This document shows, in pieces, positions 44,962 through 53,631 of a stretch of 64,000 nucleotides of DNA. Numbering within the stretch: position 1 is the first letter of the stretch; each line of letters begins with the position of its first letter. The notes below the pieces were generated by a model. That model saw nothing but the letters and a program-made list of their open reading frames with translations, searched no databases and was not told where the DNA came from. The stretch is from Verrucomicrobia bacterium Tous-C9LFEB (lineage in GTDB: Bacteria; Verrucomicrobiota; Verrucomicrobiia; Methylacidiphilales; UBA1321), in assembly GCA_002304345.1 (NCBI GenBank), contig NEUU01000007.1, forward strand, positions 114,619 to 178,618, given 5' to 3'. The position numbers and the translations under genes are program-made.

Positions 44962-46686
44962 TCAAAGCGTTTTCTCCGCCTTGGCGAGCACATCGTACTC
45001 GCGCTGGTGCAGATCCCGCAGGCTCGCGCGGTGGGCGATGCTGATCACGGTCAATCCCGGCAAGCGCAGCTTCAGCGCCTCGTAAACTTGCTTTTGCATC
45101 CCCTCATCCAGCGCGGAAGTCGCTTCATCAAGGAACAGCCAGTCCGGCTTGTGCAGGAACACCCGCACGAACGCCACCCGCTGCTGCTCGCCCGGTGACA
45201 GCACCTGCGCCCAATTCTCGATGTCGTCCAGCCGCTTCGCCAAATGCTCCAGCTTGCACAGCGTCATCAACCCGAGCACCTCTTCCTCCGTATAATCCGT
45301 CGGCACCTCCGGGTACGTCAACGCCGCGCGCAACGTATCCACCGGCATGTACGGCTTCTGCGGCAACACCATGCCATGCATCCCGGCAGGCACCTCGACC
45401 TTGCCATTCCAATAGGGCCAGATGCCCGAGATGGCGCGGAAAAGCGTGCTCTTGCCAATGCCGGACGGGCCCGACACCAATAGCGATTCGCCCGGCTTCA
45501 CATGGAAATTGATTCCGTCGAGCAGCGGTTGCTGATTCGGCAACGCGAGCGACACATTTTTCAGCGTCAACCCGGCCGCCGCGAAATCATTGCGATGAAT
45601 ATTGTCCGTCGTGTGCGGCGCCCGCTCTTGCGCGGCCTGCACGCTGTCGAGGAAACCGTCGAGACGCAGGATCACCGCCGCGAATTCCGCGATCACCAAA
45701 TACGCATCGACGAAGAACGAGAACGAATCCTTCACCTTGTCAAAGGCGTTGGAGATTTGCATCAAACCGCCCAGCTTGATTTCCTTCGCAAAGAAACGCG
45801 GCGCCGCCACGAGGAACGGGAAGATCACCGCGAACTGATTGTAAAAAGCGCGCGTGAAGACGAGCTGCTTCTGCCGGTCCATGATCTCGCGGAAATTCAG
45901 ATAGATCTCCTGGAACCGCGCGAGGAGATTGCGGTTCTCCGCCTTCTCACCGCGACTCAGCGCCACGCTCTCGCTATTCTCGCGCAAACGCACCAGATGG
46001 AAACGGAAGTCCGCCTCGAACCGCTGCTGGGTATAGGTCAGTCCGATCAACGGCTTACCAATCTTGTGAATCACCCATGTCCCCACGATCGAATAGACCA
46101 GCGCCGCCCAAACCATGTAGCCCGGAATCGTCACACCCCAAAGCGTGATCGGCCCCGACACCTGCCACAGGATCGCGATGAACGAAGTCAGCATCACCAC
46201 TTCGCGCAACAAGCCGAGCGTCAGCGACAACGTCGTCGCCACAAACATATTAATGTCCTGGCTGATACGTTGATCCGGATTATCGGTGATCTGCTGCTCC
46301 AACTGCCAGAGATAGTACGTCCGGTTCGCCAACCAGCGATCCACCATGTGCGCCGTCATCCACCGCCGCCACATGATCTGCAGCAACTGCTGCAGGTATT
46401 GCTGATACACCACCACGAAAATGTAAATCACCGCCAGAACGCCGAACTTCTTGATCAAGCGCCAGAACGCCGGTTGATCCAGATTCTGCATCGCGTCATA
46501 AAATTCGCGATACCACGTATTGAACTGCACGTTCAAATACACCACACCGAGAGTCAACGCGATGATAGTCACCAAGAGACCGATGCCCGGCCACTTCTCG
46601 TCCGACACCCAAAACGGCTTCGCCAACGACCAAAAACGCTTGAACCAGCTCTTCTTGCTAACAGGAACGGAAGTAGGGTCTGACAT
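44962..46686 (-). CDS. ABC transporter with SbmA/BacA-like membrane domain and fused ATPase (YddA/ABCD type)
   Basis: The 574-residue protein has about six helices of the SbmA_BacA/ABC_membrane_2 type (about residues 30-330) and a C-terminal ATPase. The ATPase has Walker A SGPSGIGKST near 420, signature LSPGEQQRVAFVR near 500, Walker B LFLDEATSALDE near 522 and an H-loop in ISIAHRASL. Relatives move peptides, very-long-chain acyl-CoA or vitamin B12. The substrate here is unknown. Confidence 0.88.
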   Translation of the reverse strand: MSDPTSVPVSKKSWFKRFWSLAKPFWVSDEKWPGIGLLVTIIALTLGVVYLNVQFNTWYREFYDAMQNLDQPAFWRLIKKFGVLAVIYIFVVVYQQYLQQLLQIMWRRWMTAHMVDRWLANRTYYLWQLEQQITDNPDQRISQDINMFVATTLSLTLGLLREVVMLTSFIAILWQVSGPITLWGVTIPGYMVWAALVYSIVGTWVIHKIGKPLIGLTYTQQRFEADFRFHLVRLRENSESVALSRGEKAENRNLLARFQEIYLNFREIMDRQKQLVFTRAFYNQFAVIFPFLVAAPRFFAKEIKLGGLMQISNAFDKVKDSFSFFVDAYLVIAEFAAVILRLDGFLDSVQAAQERAPHTTDNIHRNDFAAAGLTLKNVSLALPNQQPLLDGINFHVKPGESLLVSGPSGIGKSTLFRAISGIWPYWNGKVEVPAGMHGMVLPQKPYMPVDTLRAALTYPEVPTDYTEEEVLGLMTLCKLEHLAKRLDDIENWAQVLSPGEQQRVAFVRVFLHKPDWLFLDEATSALDEGMQKQVYEALKLRLPGLTVISIAHRASLRDLHQREYDVLAKAEKTL

Positions 46687-46745
46687 AATGCGGTGCTCCT
46701 AGATAGCAGACCGCAACCGCCGCGAAACAAAAAAACGCACCCCCG

Positions 46746-47468
46746 CTACGCAGATGCCTTCAGCCCGAGATACAACTTCCGCCGCTTTTCCGGGAACTTC
46801 TCGATCGCGTAACGCAACATTGTGCGCGGCATCGTCGCCCCGTGACGGTCGAGAAACGACTCCAGCACCGTCACCTCCCGCTTCCCCATCTCCCGCAACA
46901 TCCACCCCACCGCCTTGTGAATCAGATCATGCCTGTCGCCCAGCAACAACTCCGCAATCTCCACCGTCGGCGCCATCTCCCGCTGCCGGATATAATAAAA
47001 CGTCGCCAGGATCGAGATGCGCCGCTCCCACAAATTCTCCGACCGCGCCAGCTTCCGCAAAATCGCCCACCCCTTCCCCTGCTCGTACAACCAGCCCCCC
47101 ACCACCTGCGGCGTTGAACAATCCACCAAATCCCAGTTATTCAGCCGCCGCGCCTTCGCCAGATAGAAATCAAACACCGACCGCCGCTGCGCCGCATCGC
47201 CCCGCTCGAACTGCGCCACCAAAATCAGCGCCGCCGCGAACCGCTCCTCGTGCCACACCGAAGCCAGCAACGTCTCCACCTCCCCCATCGGCAACGCCAG
47301 GAACGGCTTGATCGCCGCGCGCGAATTCGGAACCGTCACCCCGATAAACCGATCCCCCTCCCCATACTGCCCCGGCCCCGTCTTGAAGAAGCTCTGATAA
47401 ATCGACACCTTCTCCGGCCGCGCCACCGCCCGCAAGGCCTTCGCCACATCGGATGCTTTTAGGTTCAT
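46746..47468 (-). CDS. DNA alkylation repair protein (AlkD-like HEAT repeat)
   Basis: The 240-residue all-helical protein follows the AlkD/PF08713 pattern: FIGVTVPNSRAAIKPF, WHEERFAAALILVAQFE, NNWDLVDCSTPQVVGGWLYE and RRISILATFYYIRQ. AlkD-type glycosylases excise positively charged alkylated bases. Catalytic activity is inferred; some members only bind DNA. Confidence 0.85.
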   Translation of the reverse strand: MNLKASDVAKALRAVARPEKVSIYQSFFKTGPGQYGEGDRFIGVTVPNSRAAIKPFLALPMGEVETLLASVWHEERFAAALILVAQFERGDAAQRRSVFDFYLAKARRLNNWDLVDCSTPQVVGGWLYEQGKGWAILRKLARSENLWERRISILATFYYIRQREMAPTVEIAELLLGDRHDLIHKAVGWMLREMGKREVTVLESFLDRHGATMPRTMLRYAIEKFPEKRRKLYLGLKASA

Positions 47469-47560
47469 AAAGGAAGACTGGGAACATCCCGCAACACTGG
47501 CCCTAACGCAAGTCTCGCCCCCGGGATCGTTTTACTCATGACCCCGTACCAACGCAAACC

Positions 47561-47956
47561 ATGCTCTTCGACACCATCATCCGTCCCGTGAAAGGCGACC
47601 TGCCGCGCAAATGGATCGCGGATGATTTCTTTGACCTCATTGTCTGGTACGAAGGCGATGCGATTGCCGGATTCCAACTCTGCTACGACAAGCCCTTCGA
47701 GCAGCACGCCTTTACCTGGCAGCACAACGGCGGCAACTCCCACGCCCAAATCGACACCGGAGAGGACACACCCACCGCCAACCGCACGCCAATCCTGATC
47801 GCCGACGGACCTTTCCCCCAAGCGCGAATCGTGATGGAATTCCGCAATCGCTCCCCGATGTTGCCACGAGAAATACGCGAAACTGTCTTGGAAAAGCTGG
47901 CCGCCTATCCGGGCCAGAACTCAGGAGATGAACGGGAAAGGGAGTGGGCAGAATAG
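47561..47956 (+). CDS. Hypothetical protein, 131 residues
   Basis: A small soluble protein with a compact core (WIADDFFDLIVWYEGDAIAG, FTWQHNGGNSHAQIDTGED) and an acidic C-terminus. No family is recognised. The last 12 bases overlap the 3' end of tRNA-Tyr on the other strand, so the final residues are encoded by antisense tRNA sequence. Confidence 0.65.
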   Translation: MLFDTIIRPVKGDLPRKWIADDFFDLIVWYEGDAIAGFQLCYDKPFEQHAFTWQHNGGNSHAQIDTGEDTPTANRTPILIADGPFPQARIVMEFRNRSPMLPREIRETVLEKLAAYPGQNSGDEREREWAE

Positions 47957-48027
47957 GATTCGAACCTATGAAGGCGTAAGCCAGTAGATTTACAGTCTAC
48001 CCCGTTTGGCCACTTCGGTATCTACCC
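47945..48027 (-). tRNA. tRNA-Tyr (GTA anticodon)
   Basis: On the minus strand the acceptor arms GGGTAGA and TCTGCCC pair, the anticodon loop reads CTGTAAA (anticodon GTA), there is a long variable arm as usual for bacterial tRNA-Tyr, and the T arm contains GGTTCGAATCC. Length is 83 nt and CCA is not encoded. Confidence 0.95.
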
Positions 48028-48127
48028 AAAACCAATTGCCACGATTAAGCGGCAGGAAGGATCAATTTATTAAGGAAGCGAAAAATTGCACGTTTTTTTT
48101 GTACCTTTTTTCGTTCCAAGGCCTTAA

Positions 48128-48166
48128 CCGCCTGAAATTCGGGCCATTTCCCTTTATTTCAGGCGG
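48128..48166. terminator. Hairpin between the chemoreceptor gene and tRNA-Tyr
   Basis: CCGCCTGAAAT and ATTTCAGGCGG form an 11-bp stem with a 17-base loop, 18 bases after the chemoreceptor stop codon. No T-run follows, so it may act as a processing or attenuating structure. Confidence 0.5.
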
Positions 48167-48184
48167 CTTGCTCCCTGAGTGAGG

Positions 48185-50254
48185 TTATTGATCCTTGAAG
48201 TCGCTCTCCATCGGGATGGCGGCGGCTTTCGCTGCGGGGGCAGGTTTCCCACTGCGCTTGATCGCATCCCCCCAATTCGTTTCCTTGCGTGCGGTCGACT
48301 GGAAACGCTGGGCCTTTGATGGCTTGGGGGTCGGGGGATGGTTCGAGGTGGCACGGGGAGTCTCCTCCGCGGCGCCCACCATGACTTGAAGCTCCCGGAC
48401 GCTGTTTTTCAGCTCGAGCGTCTGGGCGTTGAGTTCCTCCGCCGCGCTCGCCGTTTCTTCCGCTGTGGAGGCGTTGCCCTGCGTGGCTTTGTCCATTTGC
48501 GAAACGGCGGCGTTCAATTGTTCCGTGCCCCGCTCCTGCTCCACGCAGGCGGTGGAAATCTCCGCGATGACGGAGTCCACCTGCTTCACCTTGCCAAGGA
48601 TGCGATCCAGGCTCTCGGTGACCTTGCTCGCGGTCTTGCTCATATTGTCCAGATCGGCCGCCACCTTTTGCGTGACCACGGTGCCCTCATGGCTGCTATC
48701 GCTGGAGTCCTTGATCATGCGCGCCGTTTGCTTCGCGGCTTCCGCGCTGCGTTGCGCGAGGGAGCGCACTTCGTCGGCGACGACGGCAAACCCGCTTCCC
48801 GCCTCTCCCGCCCGGGCCGCTTCCACGGCGGCATTGAGCGAGAGGATGTTTGTCTGGAAGGCGATCTCGTCGATGGTCTTCATCACCTGCGTGATTTCCT
48901 TGCTCGCCAGATCGATCTTGTCCATCGCCGCGCTGAGATGTTCGGAGGATTCCTGCACCGTCTTCACGGCAACCGCCATGCTATTGATATCCTCCGTCGC
49001 TTTCTCGGCGGTATCATGCGCATCACGGGCCAGATCTTTGGCGCTTTGGGCGTTTTCCGCCGTACGCTTGGTCATGCTCGCCATTTCCACCAGCGACGAA
49101 CTCGTCTCCTGCAATGAGGCCGCCTGCTTGCTCGCATCTTCCGCCAGCGTCTGGCTCGCCTCGGAAACCTGTCCCGCGGCCGCGGTGGTTTGGTTCGATC
49201 CCTCATTGAGCGAATCGATCAGATTGCAGATCGACTTTGTGATACTGCGGGTGATCAGCAAGGCCAAGGTGACGCCGATCACGATGGCCACGATCAGGCC
49301 CACGATCATGACCGCATTCGCCGCGGATAACGCTGTCGCGGAACCGGTGGCAGCGCCCACCGTATGCTTGATGGCGCTCTGGTAAATCGCGTTCGCGCGC
49401 TCGTCCAAATCCTTATTGATGACCCGGCGCTCCGCCAGCAGCTTCGCATTCGTCTGGAGCAAGCCCGCCATCTTGGTGACGGCGTCCTCGTACTTGTCCG
49501 CGCTCTCCCTGGCCTTCTTCAACTCCTCAATATTGGCAGGCTGGCGGATCAGCGGGGTGATCTCCGCGAAAAGCTTCGTCATCGTTTCAAAATGCGCCAG
49601 GGCCTTCTGGATCACGTCCGGGTCGCGATCCGCCAGCGTCTTCATTCCCGCGATTCGCACCTGGTTGCCCTCGTTGCGAATTTTCGCGCCCAAATCCATT
49701 TTGATCCGGCGCTCCTGCAAGGCCGATTGAGCCACCTTGTTATCGATATCCTCCTGCAACATCTTCGCCTGCTGATCGATGATCGCCGTAATATTCGTGA
49801 TGAAACTGGCCGCGTTCTCATCCATCACCTTGCGCGTGGCACGCAACGCCTCCTGGGTTTCCACCGTACGATCCAGCATCTTGATGTACGCCGCCAACGC
49901 CTGCGCATACGGTCCCACCTCCTGCTTCAACTTCGGCAGATGCGGCGAACGCGCCGCCAGTTCCGCCGCCTTGGTCACCTGTTGCTGCGCCGCGTTTAAA
50001 TGCGTCCGCGCACTATCCGCATCGGCCTTGTCGCCGGTGAAGCCGTACGTACGGAAAGCCAGTTGCCCTGCGGTGAGGTGGTCGCTGATGTCGCTCAGGA
50101 TGCTTAGTTCGGACGCATATTCATTCGCCAGAATTTTCGCCGAACCCGAAGAGGAACTCATCACCCAAACCGCCATTCCGCCCAACACCAATGTAATCAA
50201 AAGCAACGCCCCAAATCCCAAGATAATCTTTTTACCAAGTGTTAATGTCTTCAT
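48185..50254 (-). CDS. Methyl-accepting chemotaxis protein
   Basis: The 689-residue receptor has an N-terminal helix (about 8-32), a long helical periplasmic sensor of about 280 residues, a second membrane helix near 318-340 followed by a HAMP-like segment, and the cytoplasmic signalling domain. The highly conserved hairpin tip is present (IDEIAFQTNILSLNAAVEAA, then GFAVVADEVRSLAQRS). The C-terminus is Pro/Lys-rich without a CheR-binding pentapeptide. No che genes are nearby. GGGAG precedes the ATG at 50254. Confidence 0.93.
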   Translation of the reverse strand: MKTLTLGKKIILGFGALLLITLVLGGMAVWVMSSSSGSAKILANEYASELSILSDISDHLTAGQLAFRTYGFTGDKADADSARTHLNAAQQQVTKAAELAARSPHLPKLKQEVGPYAQALAAYIKMLDRTVETQEALRATRKVMDENAASFITNITAIIDQQAKMLQEDIDNKVAQSALQERRIKMDLGAKIRNEGNQVRIAGMKTLADRDPDVIQKALAHFETMTKLFAEITPLIRQPANIEELKKARESADKYEDAVTKMAGLLQTNAKLLAERRVINKDLDERANAIYQSAIKHTVGAATGSATALSAANAVMIVGLIVAIVIGVTLALLITRSITKSICNLIDSLNEGSNQTTAAAGQVSEASQTLAEDASKQAASLQETSSSLVEMASMTKRTAENAQSAKDLARDAHDTAEKATEDINSMAVAVKTVQESSEHLSAAMDKIDLASKEITQVMKTIDEIAFQTNILSLNAAVEAARAGEAGSGFAVVADEVRSLAQRSAEAAKQTARMIKDSSDSSHEGTVVTQKVAADLDNMSKTASKVTESLDRILGKVKQVDSVIAEISTACVEQERGTEQLNAAVSQMDKATQGNASTAEETASAAEELNAQTLELKNSVRELQVMVGAAEETPRATSNHPPTPKPSKAQRFQSTARKETNWGDAIKRSGKPAPAAKAAAIPMESDFKDQ

Positions 50255-50460
50255 CCCCAAACTCCCTTTTTTTTCAGATAATCCGATTAGATTTTCGCGA
50301 ACTAACGACGATCCATTATTAACTTCGTTTAAAAATCGTCACCGCAACGCCAAACTTGATTCTTTTCCCGCAAAAAGATCTGACCCGCTTTTTTCGCTCA
50401 ACTCTCCCACTGAGGATTCCGCAGTCCGAGGGATACGACCGCCCATCCCGGAGGGGTCGT

Positions 50461-50488
50461 TTGACAAGGGCAAAAATTGCCTTAGCAT
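50461..50488 (+). promoter_or_regulatory. Promoter of the lysine aminomutase gene
   Basis: Perfect TTGACA (50461-50466), 16-base spacer and TAGCAT (50483-50488) lie 21 bases before the GTG start, giving a leader of about 15 bases. Confidence 0.6.
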
Positions 50489-50509
50489 GTTAAGAATCTT
50501 ATCAAACCA

Positions 50510-51697
50510 GTGAGCACTTCACCGCTTCGTGATTTCACTTCCCCCGGCCAAGGGTATTGGCCGGATGTCCCAGCCCATCAGTGGAATGACTGGAATTGGC
50601 AGATGCGCAACCGCATCACCAGCCTCAAGCAATTGGAGGGCAAAATCGCGCTCACCCGCAGCGAACACGCCGGCGTGCTCCTCTCCAACACCAAGCTCGC
50701 CATGGGGATCACCCCCTACTTCTTCAACCTCGTCGACGGCAACGACCCGCTCTGCCCCATCCGCACGCAGGTCATCCCCCGCGTCGACGAAATGAACTAC
50801 GTCTCCGGCGACATGACCGACCCCTGCGGCGAGGACCACGACATGCCCGTCCCCGGCCTCGTCCACCGTTACCCCGACCGCGTCCTCTTCCTCGTCACCG
50901 ACCGTTGCGCCTCCTACTGCCGCTACTGCACCCGCAGCCGCGTCGTCAGCGGCGCCGGCGAACAGGAACTCGAACTCGATTTCGACCGCGCCATCGCTTA
51001 CCTGCAGGAACACACCGAAGTGCGCGACGTCCTCCTCTCCGGTGGCGATCCCCTCCTGCTTTCCGACAAACGACTCGGCGATTTGCTGCGCCGTCTTCGC
51101 GCCATTCCGCACATCGAATTCCTCCGCATCGGCAGCCGCATCCCCATCTTCATGCCGCAACGCATCACGCCCGAACTCTGCGCCGTGCTGCGCGAAGTGC
51201 ATCCCCTCTGGATGAGCGTTCACGTGAATCATCCGAAGGAACTCACCATCGAAGTGCGCGACGCCCTCGGTCGACTCGCCGACGCGGGCATCCCCCTCGG
51301 CAACCAATCCGTCCTCCTGCGCGGCGTGAACGACGATCCCGAGACCTACAAACTCCTCGTCCAAAAATTGCTCCGCTGCCGCGTGCGTCCCTACTATCTC
51401 TATCAAGCCGACCTCATCCAAGGGACCAGCCATCTCCGCGCCCCCGTCAGCAAAGGACTCGAAATCATCGAAGCCCTGCGCGGTCACACCACCGGCTACG
51501 CCGTCCCGCAATTCGTCATCGATGGTCCTGGCGGCGGCGGCAAAATCCCCGTCAACCCCGACTACGTCCTCGCCCGCACCGGCGACCGCATCGTCCTGCG
51601 CAATTACAAAGGCGAGATCTTCGAATACCCCGACGTCACCCCCGCCCGCCGCCGTCCCGTCGACCACCCCGACCTCCTCGCCGAAGAGACGTTCTAG
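50510..51697 (+). CDS. kamA: Lysine 2,3-aminomutase family protein
   Basis: The 395-residue radical-SAM, PLP-dependent enzyme would convert L-lysine to beta-lysine. The cluster motif is in CASYCRYCTRSRVV near residue 140, SGGDPLLL near 180, and the PLP-lysine-containing DGPGGGGKIPVNPDY near 340. The last motif favours true KamA over EpmB, which has a shorter C-terminus, but an EpmB-type (EF-P lysine) or glutamate 2,3-aminomutase activity cannot be excluded. The GTG at 50510 follows the promoter directly. Confidence 0.85.
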   Translation: MSTSPLRDFTSPGQGYWPDVPAHQWNDWNWQMRNRITSLKQLEGKIALTRSEHAGVLLSNTKLAMGITPYFFNLVDGNDPLCPIRTQVIPRVDEMNYVSGDMTDPCGEDHDMPVPGLVHRYPDRVLFLVTDRCASYCRYCTRSRVVSGAGEQELELDFDRAIAYLQEHTEVRDVLLSGGDPLLLSDKRLGDLLRRLRAIPHIEFLRIGSRIPIFMPQRITPELCAVLREVHPLWMSVHVNHPKELTIEVRDALGRLADAGIPLGNQSVLLRGVNDDPETYKLLVQKLLRCRVRPYYLYQADLIQGTSHLRAPVSKGLEIIEALRGHTTGYAVPQFVIDGPGGGGKIPVNPDYVLARTGDRIVLRNYKGEIFEYPDVTPARRRPVDHPDLLAEETF

Positions 51698-51785
51698 GCA
51701 GCGTCCTCACGAGCTTGAGGTGTCAGCAGCCTGCTAGTGGATCATGTCTCGTACTGTGACGGATTGTGCGAGCGGAATGTCTTTT

Positions 51786-51835
51786 TGTAGGGCGCGATTG
51801 CATCGCGCCGCGGCGCAACACAATTGCGCCCTACA
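51786..51835. repeat. Outward pair of 23-nt GTAG elements
   Basis: Elements 51787-51809 (plus) and 51812-51834 (minus) are joined by two bases. The first stem (GGCGCGAT/ATCGCGCC) equals that at 21428-21446; the second stem (GGCGCAA/TTGCGCC) differs from its counterpart at 21449 but keeps the same length and head. Confidence 0.8.
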
Positions 51836-51893
51836 GCATGGCACTCGCAACTCTCATTTCAGCTGACAGGCGCCACTAGGCCAATTACCACCA

Positions 51894-52035
51894 CCCCCTT
51901 GCCCGATCCCTCGACTGCGCTCGGGATGACGGAGTGTGGAAAAAATGTCATATAGCGATTTGCATCGCAAATCAGCTACCGAGTCCAGCGTCACGCTGGT
52001 CATCCCGACCGTAGCGGAGGGATCGGGCAAGGGGG
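51894..52035. repeat. Imperfect 37-base inverted repeat enclosing a GTAG element and a CAGCG hairpin
   Basis: Arms 51894-51930 and 51999-52035 both carry CCCCCTTGCCCGATCCCTC and TCGGGATGAC in opposite orientation; only the centre of the arms differs. Inside lie the minus-strand GTAG element 51957-51979 (stem GATTTGC/GCAAATC) and CCAGCG TCA CGCTGG (51985-51999). Confidence 0.75.
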
Positions 52036-52100
52036 GCAGGTTAAGGTATCCGCCTTAATCTAGAGAGCGACTTCCAGCAACGGTGATTCTCACCCACCAA

Positions 52101-52134
52101 TACTTAGAACCTAGAACCTCGTACTTAGAACTTC
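52101..52134. repeat. Heptameric WACYTMG array, single arm
   Basis: Five 7-base steps in the same orientation as the right arms at 3435 and 44927, without an inverted partner nearby. Confidence 0.7.
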
Positions 52135-52151
52135 TTTTGCCGCCTCGCGGC

Positions 52152-52282
52152 AAAAATATCGCACACCTAGCTCACGCAGCACACCTAACGCAAACGTTCC
52201 CGCGCGATTCCTGCTATAACTTGAGGCATGCCCGATCTTTGTCCCTTTGAAATCTCCAATCTGAAATTTGAAATTTCCCGTC
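52152..52282. repeat. Dispersed repeat, copy B, ending in a heptameric array
   Basis: The first 24 bases from 52153 equal 33765-33788, followed by diverged sequence with a shared AAACGTTCC. Words TGAAATC, TCCAATC and TGAAATT in 7-base steps run at 52248-52282. Confidence 0.7.
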
Positions 52283-52388
52283 GACACCCACCGCGACACC
52301 CAACAGAGACGGTCGATTCTTGTAGCGCATTGTCGACGCTCTTTATTTTTCAACGCCTGGGCGGGAGTCTCCCGGCTCGCCGTGGTAA

Positions 52389-52418
52389 AAATCTGTGGTA
52401 ATCTGCGGAATCTGCGGA
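52389..52418. repeat. Array of AATCTGCGG-type words
   Basis: Three steps of 9-10 bases, related to the array at 13989-14018. Confidence 0.5.
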
Positions 52419-52443
52419 CATTCTTCTGTTTTCCAGTCCTGAC

Positions 52444-53631
52444 ATGAAACCGACTCTCTATCTCAACACCGGCGTCCGGCACCGCATCTTTTCCGGACAC
52501 CCGTGGGTTTTCAAAAGCGAAGTCGGCCGCATCGTGGGCGATCCGAAGGACGGGGAAACCGTCGAGGTGCGCAACACCAAGGGCAAATTCTTCGGCAGCG
52601 GCATCTACAACAGCCAATCCCAGATTATTTTCCGCCGCTACTCGCACCAGACGCAGGACCTCGACGCCCGCTTCCTCGAAACGCAGGTCGACGCCGCCCT
52701 CGCGTGGCGCGCCAAGCTCGACGAGTCCGCCGGAAAACCCGCCTCCGCCCAACGCCTCATCTGGTCGGAATCGGATCATCTCCCCGGCGTCATCGTCGAC
52801 CGCTACGCCGACGTGCTGGTCATCCAAACCCTCACCCTCGCCATGTCGCGGCTCGAACCGGTGCTGGTCGAAATTCTCGCCCGCAAGCTCAAGCCCACCG
52901 CCATCATCTCCCGCAACGACGCCCCCGTGCGCAAGCTGGAAGGGCTCCCGCAGGAAAAGAAAGTCCTCTTCGGCGAATACAAATCCCCCACCGAAGTGGA
53001 AGTCGCCGGGCTGCGCGTCTCGCTCGATTTGTGGCTCGGCCAGAAGACCGGCTTTTACCTCGACCAAGTCGACAACTACGCCAAGGTCGCGCGCTACGCG
53101 AAAGGCCGTCGTGTGCTCGACTGCTTCACCAATCAGGGAGCCTTCGCGCTCGCCGCCCGCGCCGCCGGGGCCAGCTCCTGCCGCGCGCTGGATCAGTCCG
53201 ACGAGGCCATCTCCCGGGGTCGCGACACGGCGAAACGCCACGGCCTCGACATCGAATGGGTCATCGGCAACGTCTTCGACCTCCTCCCCGTTTACGAGCG
53301 CGAACGGCAACAATTTGACCTCGTCATCCTCGATCCCCCCTCTTTTACGAAGAGCAAAGGACAGGTCGACTCGGCGTTGCGTGGATATAAAGAATTGCAT
53401 TTGCGCGGACTCCGCCTCTTGCGTCCGGGCGGAATGCTGGCAAGTTTCTGTTGTTCCCATCATGTGGGCGAACCGGACTGGCAGGAACTGCTCTCCGACA
53501 TCGCCGGAGAACTCAACCTCTCCTTGCGCTTGGTGGAACGCATGACACAATCGCGGGATCATCCGATCTTGACGGAGGTGCCAGAAACGGAGTATCTGCG
53601 TGGATATCTGCTTGAAAAAGTGGCGACATAA
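52444..53631 (+). CDS. Class I SAM-dependent rRNA methyltransferase (RlmI-like)
   Basis: The 395-residue protein has an N-terminal PUA domain (about residues 1-80, GHPWVFKSEVGRIVGDP), a central beta domain and a Rossmann methyltransferase with VLDCFTNQGAFALAARAAG near 222 and the m5C-type LDPPSFTKSKGQ near 298. The family (COG1092) includes RlmI, which makes m5C1962 in 23S rRNA; the exact target is not proven. The downstream gene overlaps its end by 32 bases. Confidence 0.88.
   Translation: MKPTLYLNTGVRHRIFSGHPWVFKSEVGRIVGDPKDGETVEVRNTKGKFFGSGIYNSQSQIIFRRYSHQTQDLDARFLETQVDAALAWRAKLDESAGKPASAQRLIWSESDHLPGVIVDRYADVLVIQTLTLAMSRLEPVLVEILARKLKPTAIISRNDAPVRKLEGLPQEKKVLFGEYKSPTEVEVAGLRVSLDLWLGQKTGFYLDQVDNYAKVARYAKGRRVLDCFTNQGAFALAARAAGASSCRALDQSDEAISRGRDTAKRHGLDIEWVIGNVFDLLPVYERERQQFDLVILDPPSFTKSKGQVDSALRGYKELHLRGLRLLRPGGMLASFCCSHHVGEPDWQELLSDIAGELNLSLRLVERMTQSRDHPILTEVPETEYLRGYLLEKVAT

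Larger units (their letters stand above)
51698..52443. other. 746-base intergenic region composed largely of repeats
   Basis: No gene is visible. In order it contains a 50-bp outward-facing GTAG pair (51786-51835), a 37-base imperfect inverted repeat enclosing further hairpins (51894-52035), a heptameric array (52101-52134), copy B of a dispersed repeat (52152-52282) and a decameric array (52389-52418). A promoter for the following methyltransferase gene was not identified. Confidence 0.8.
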
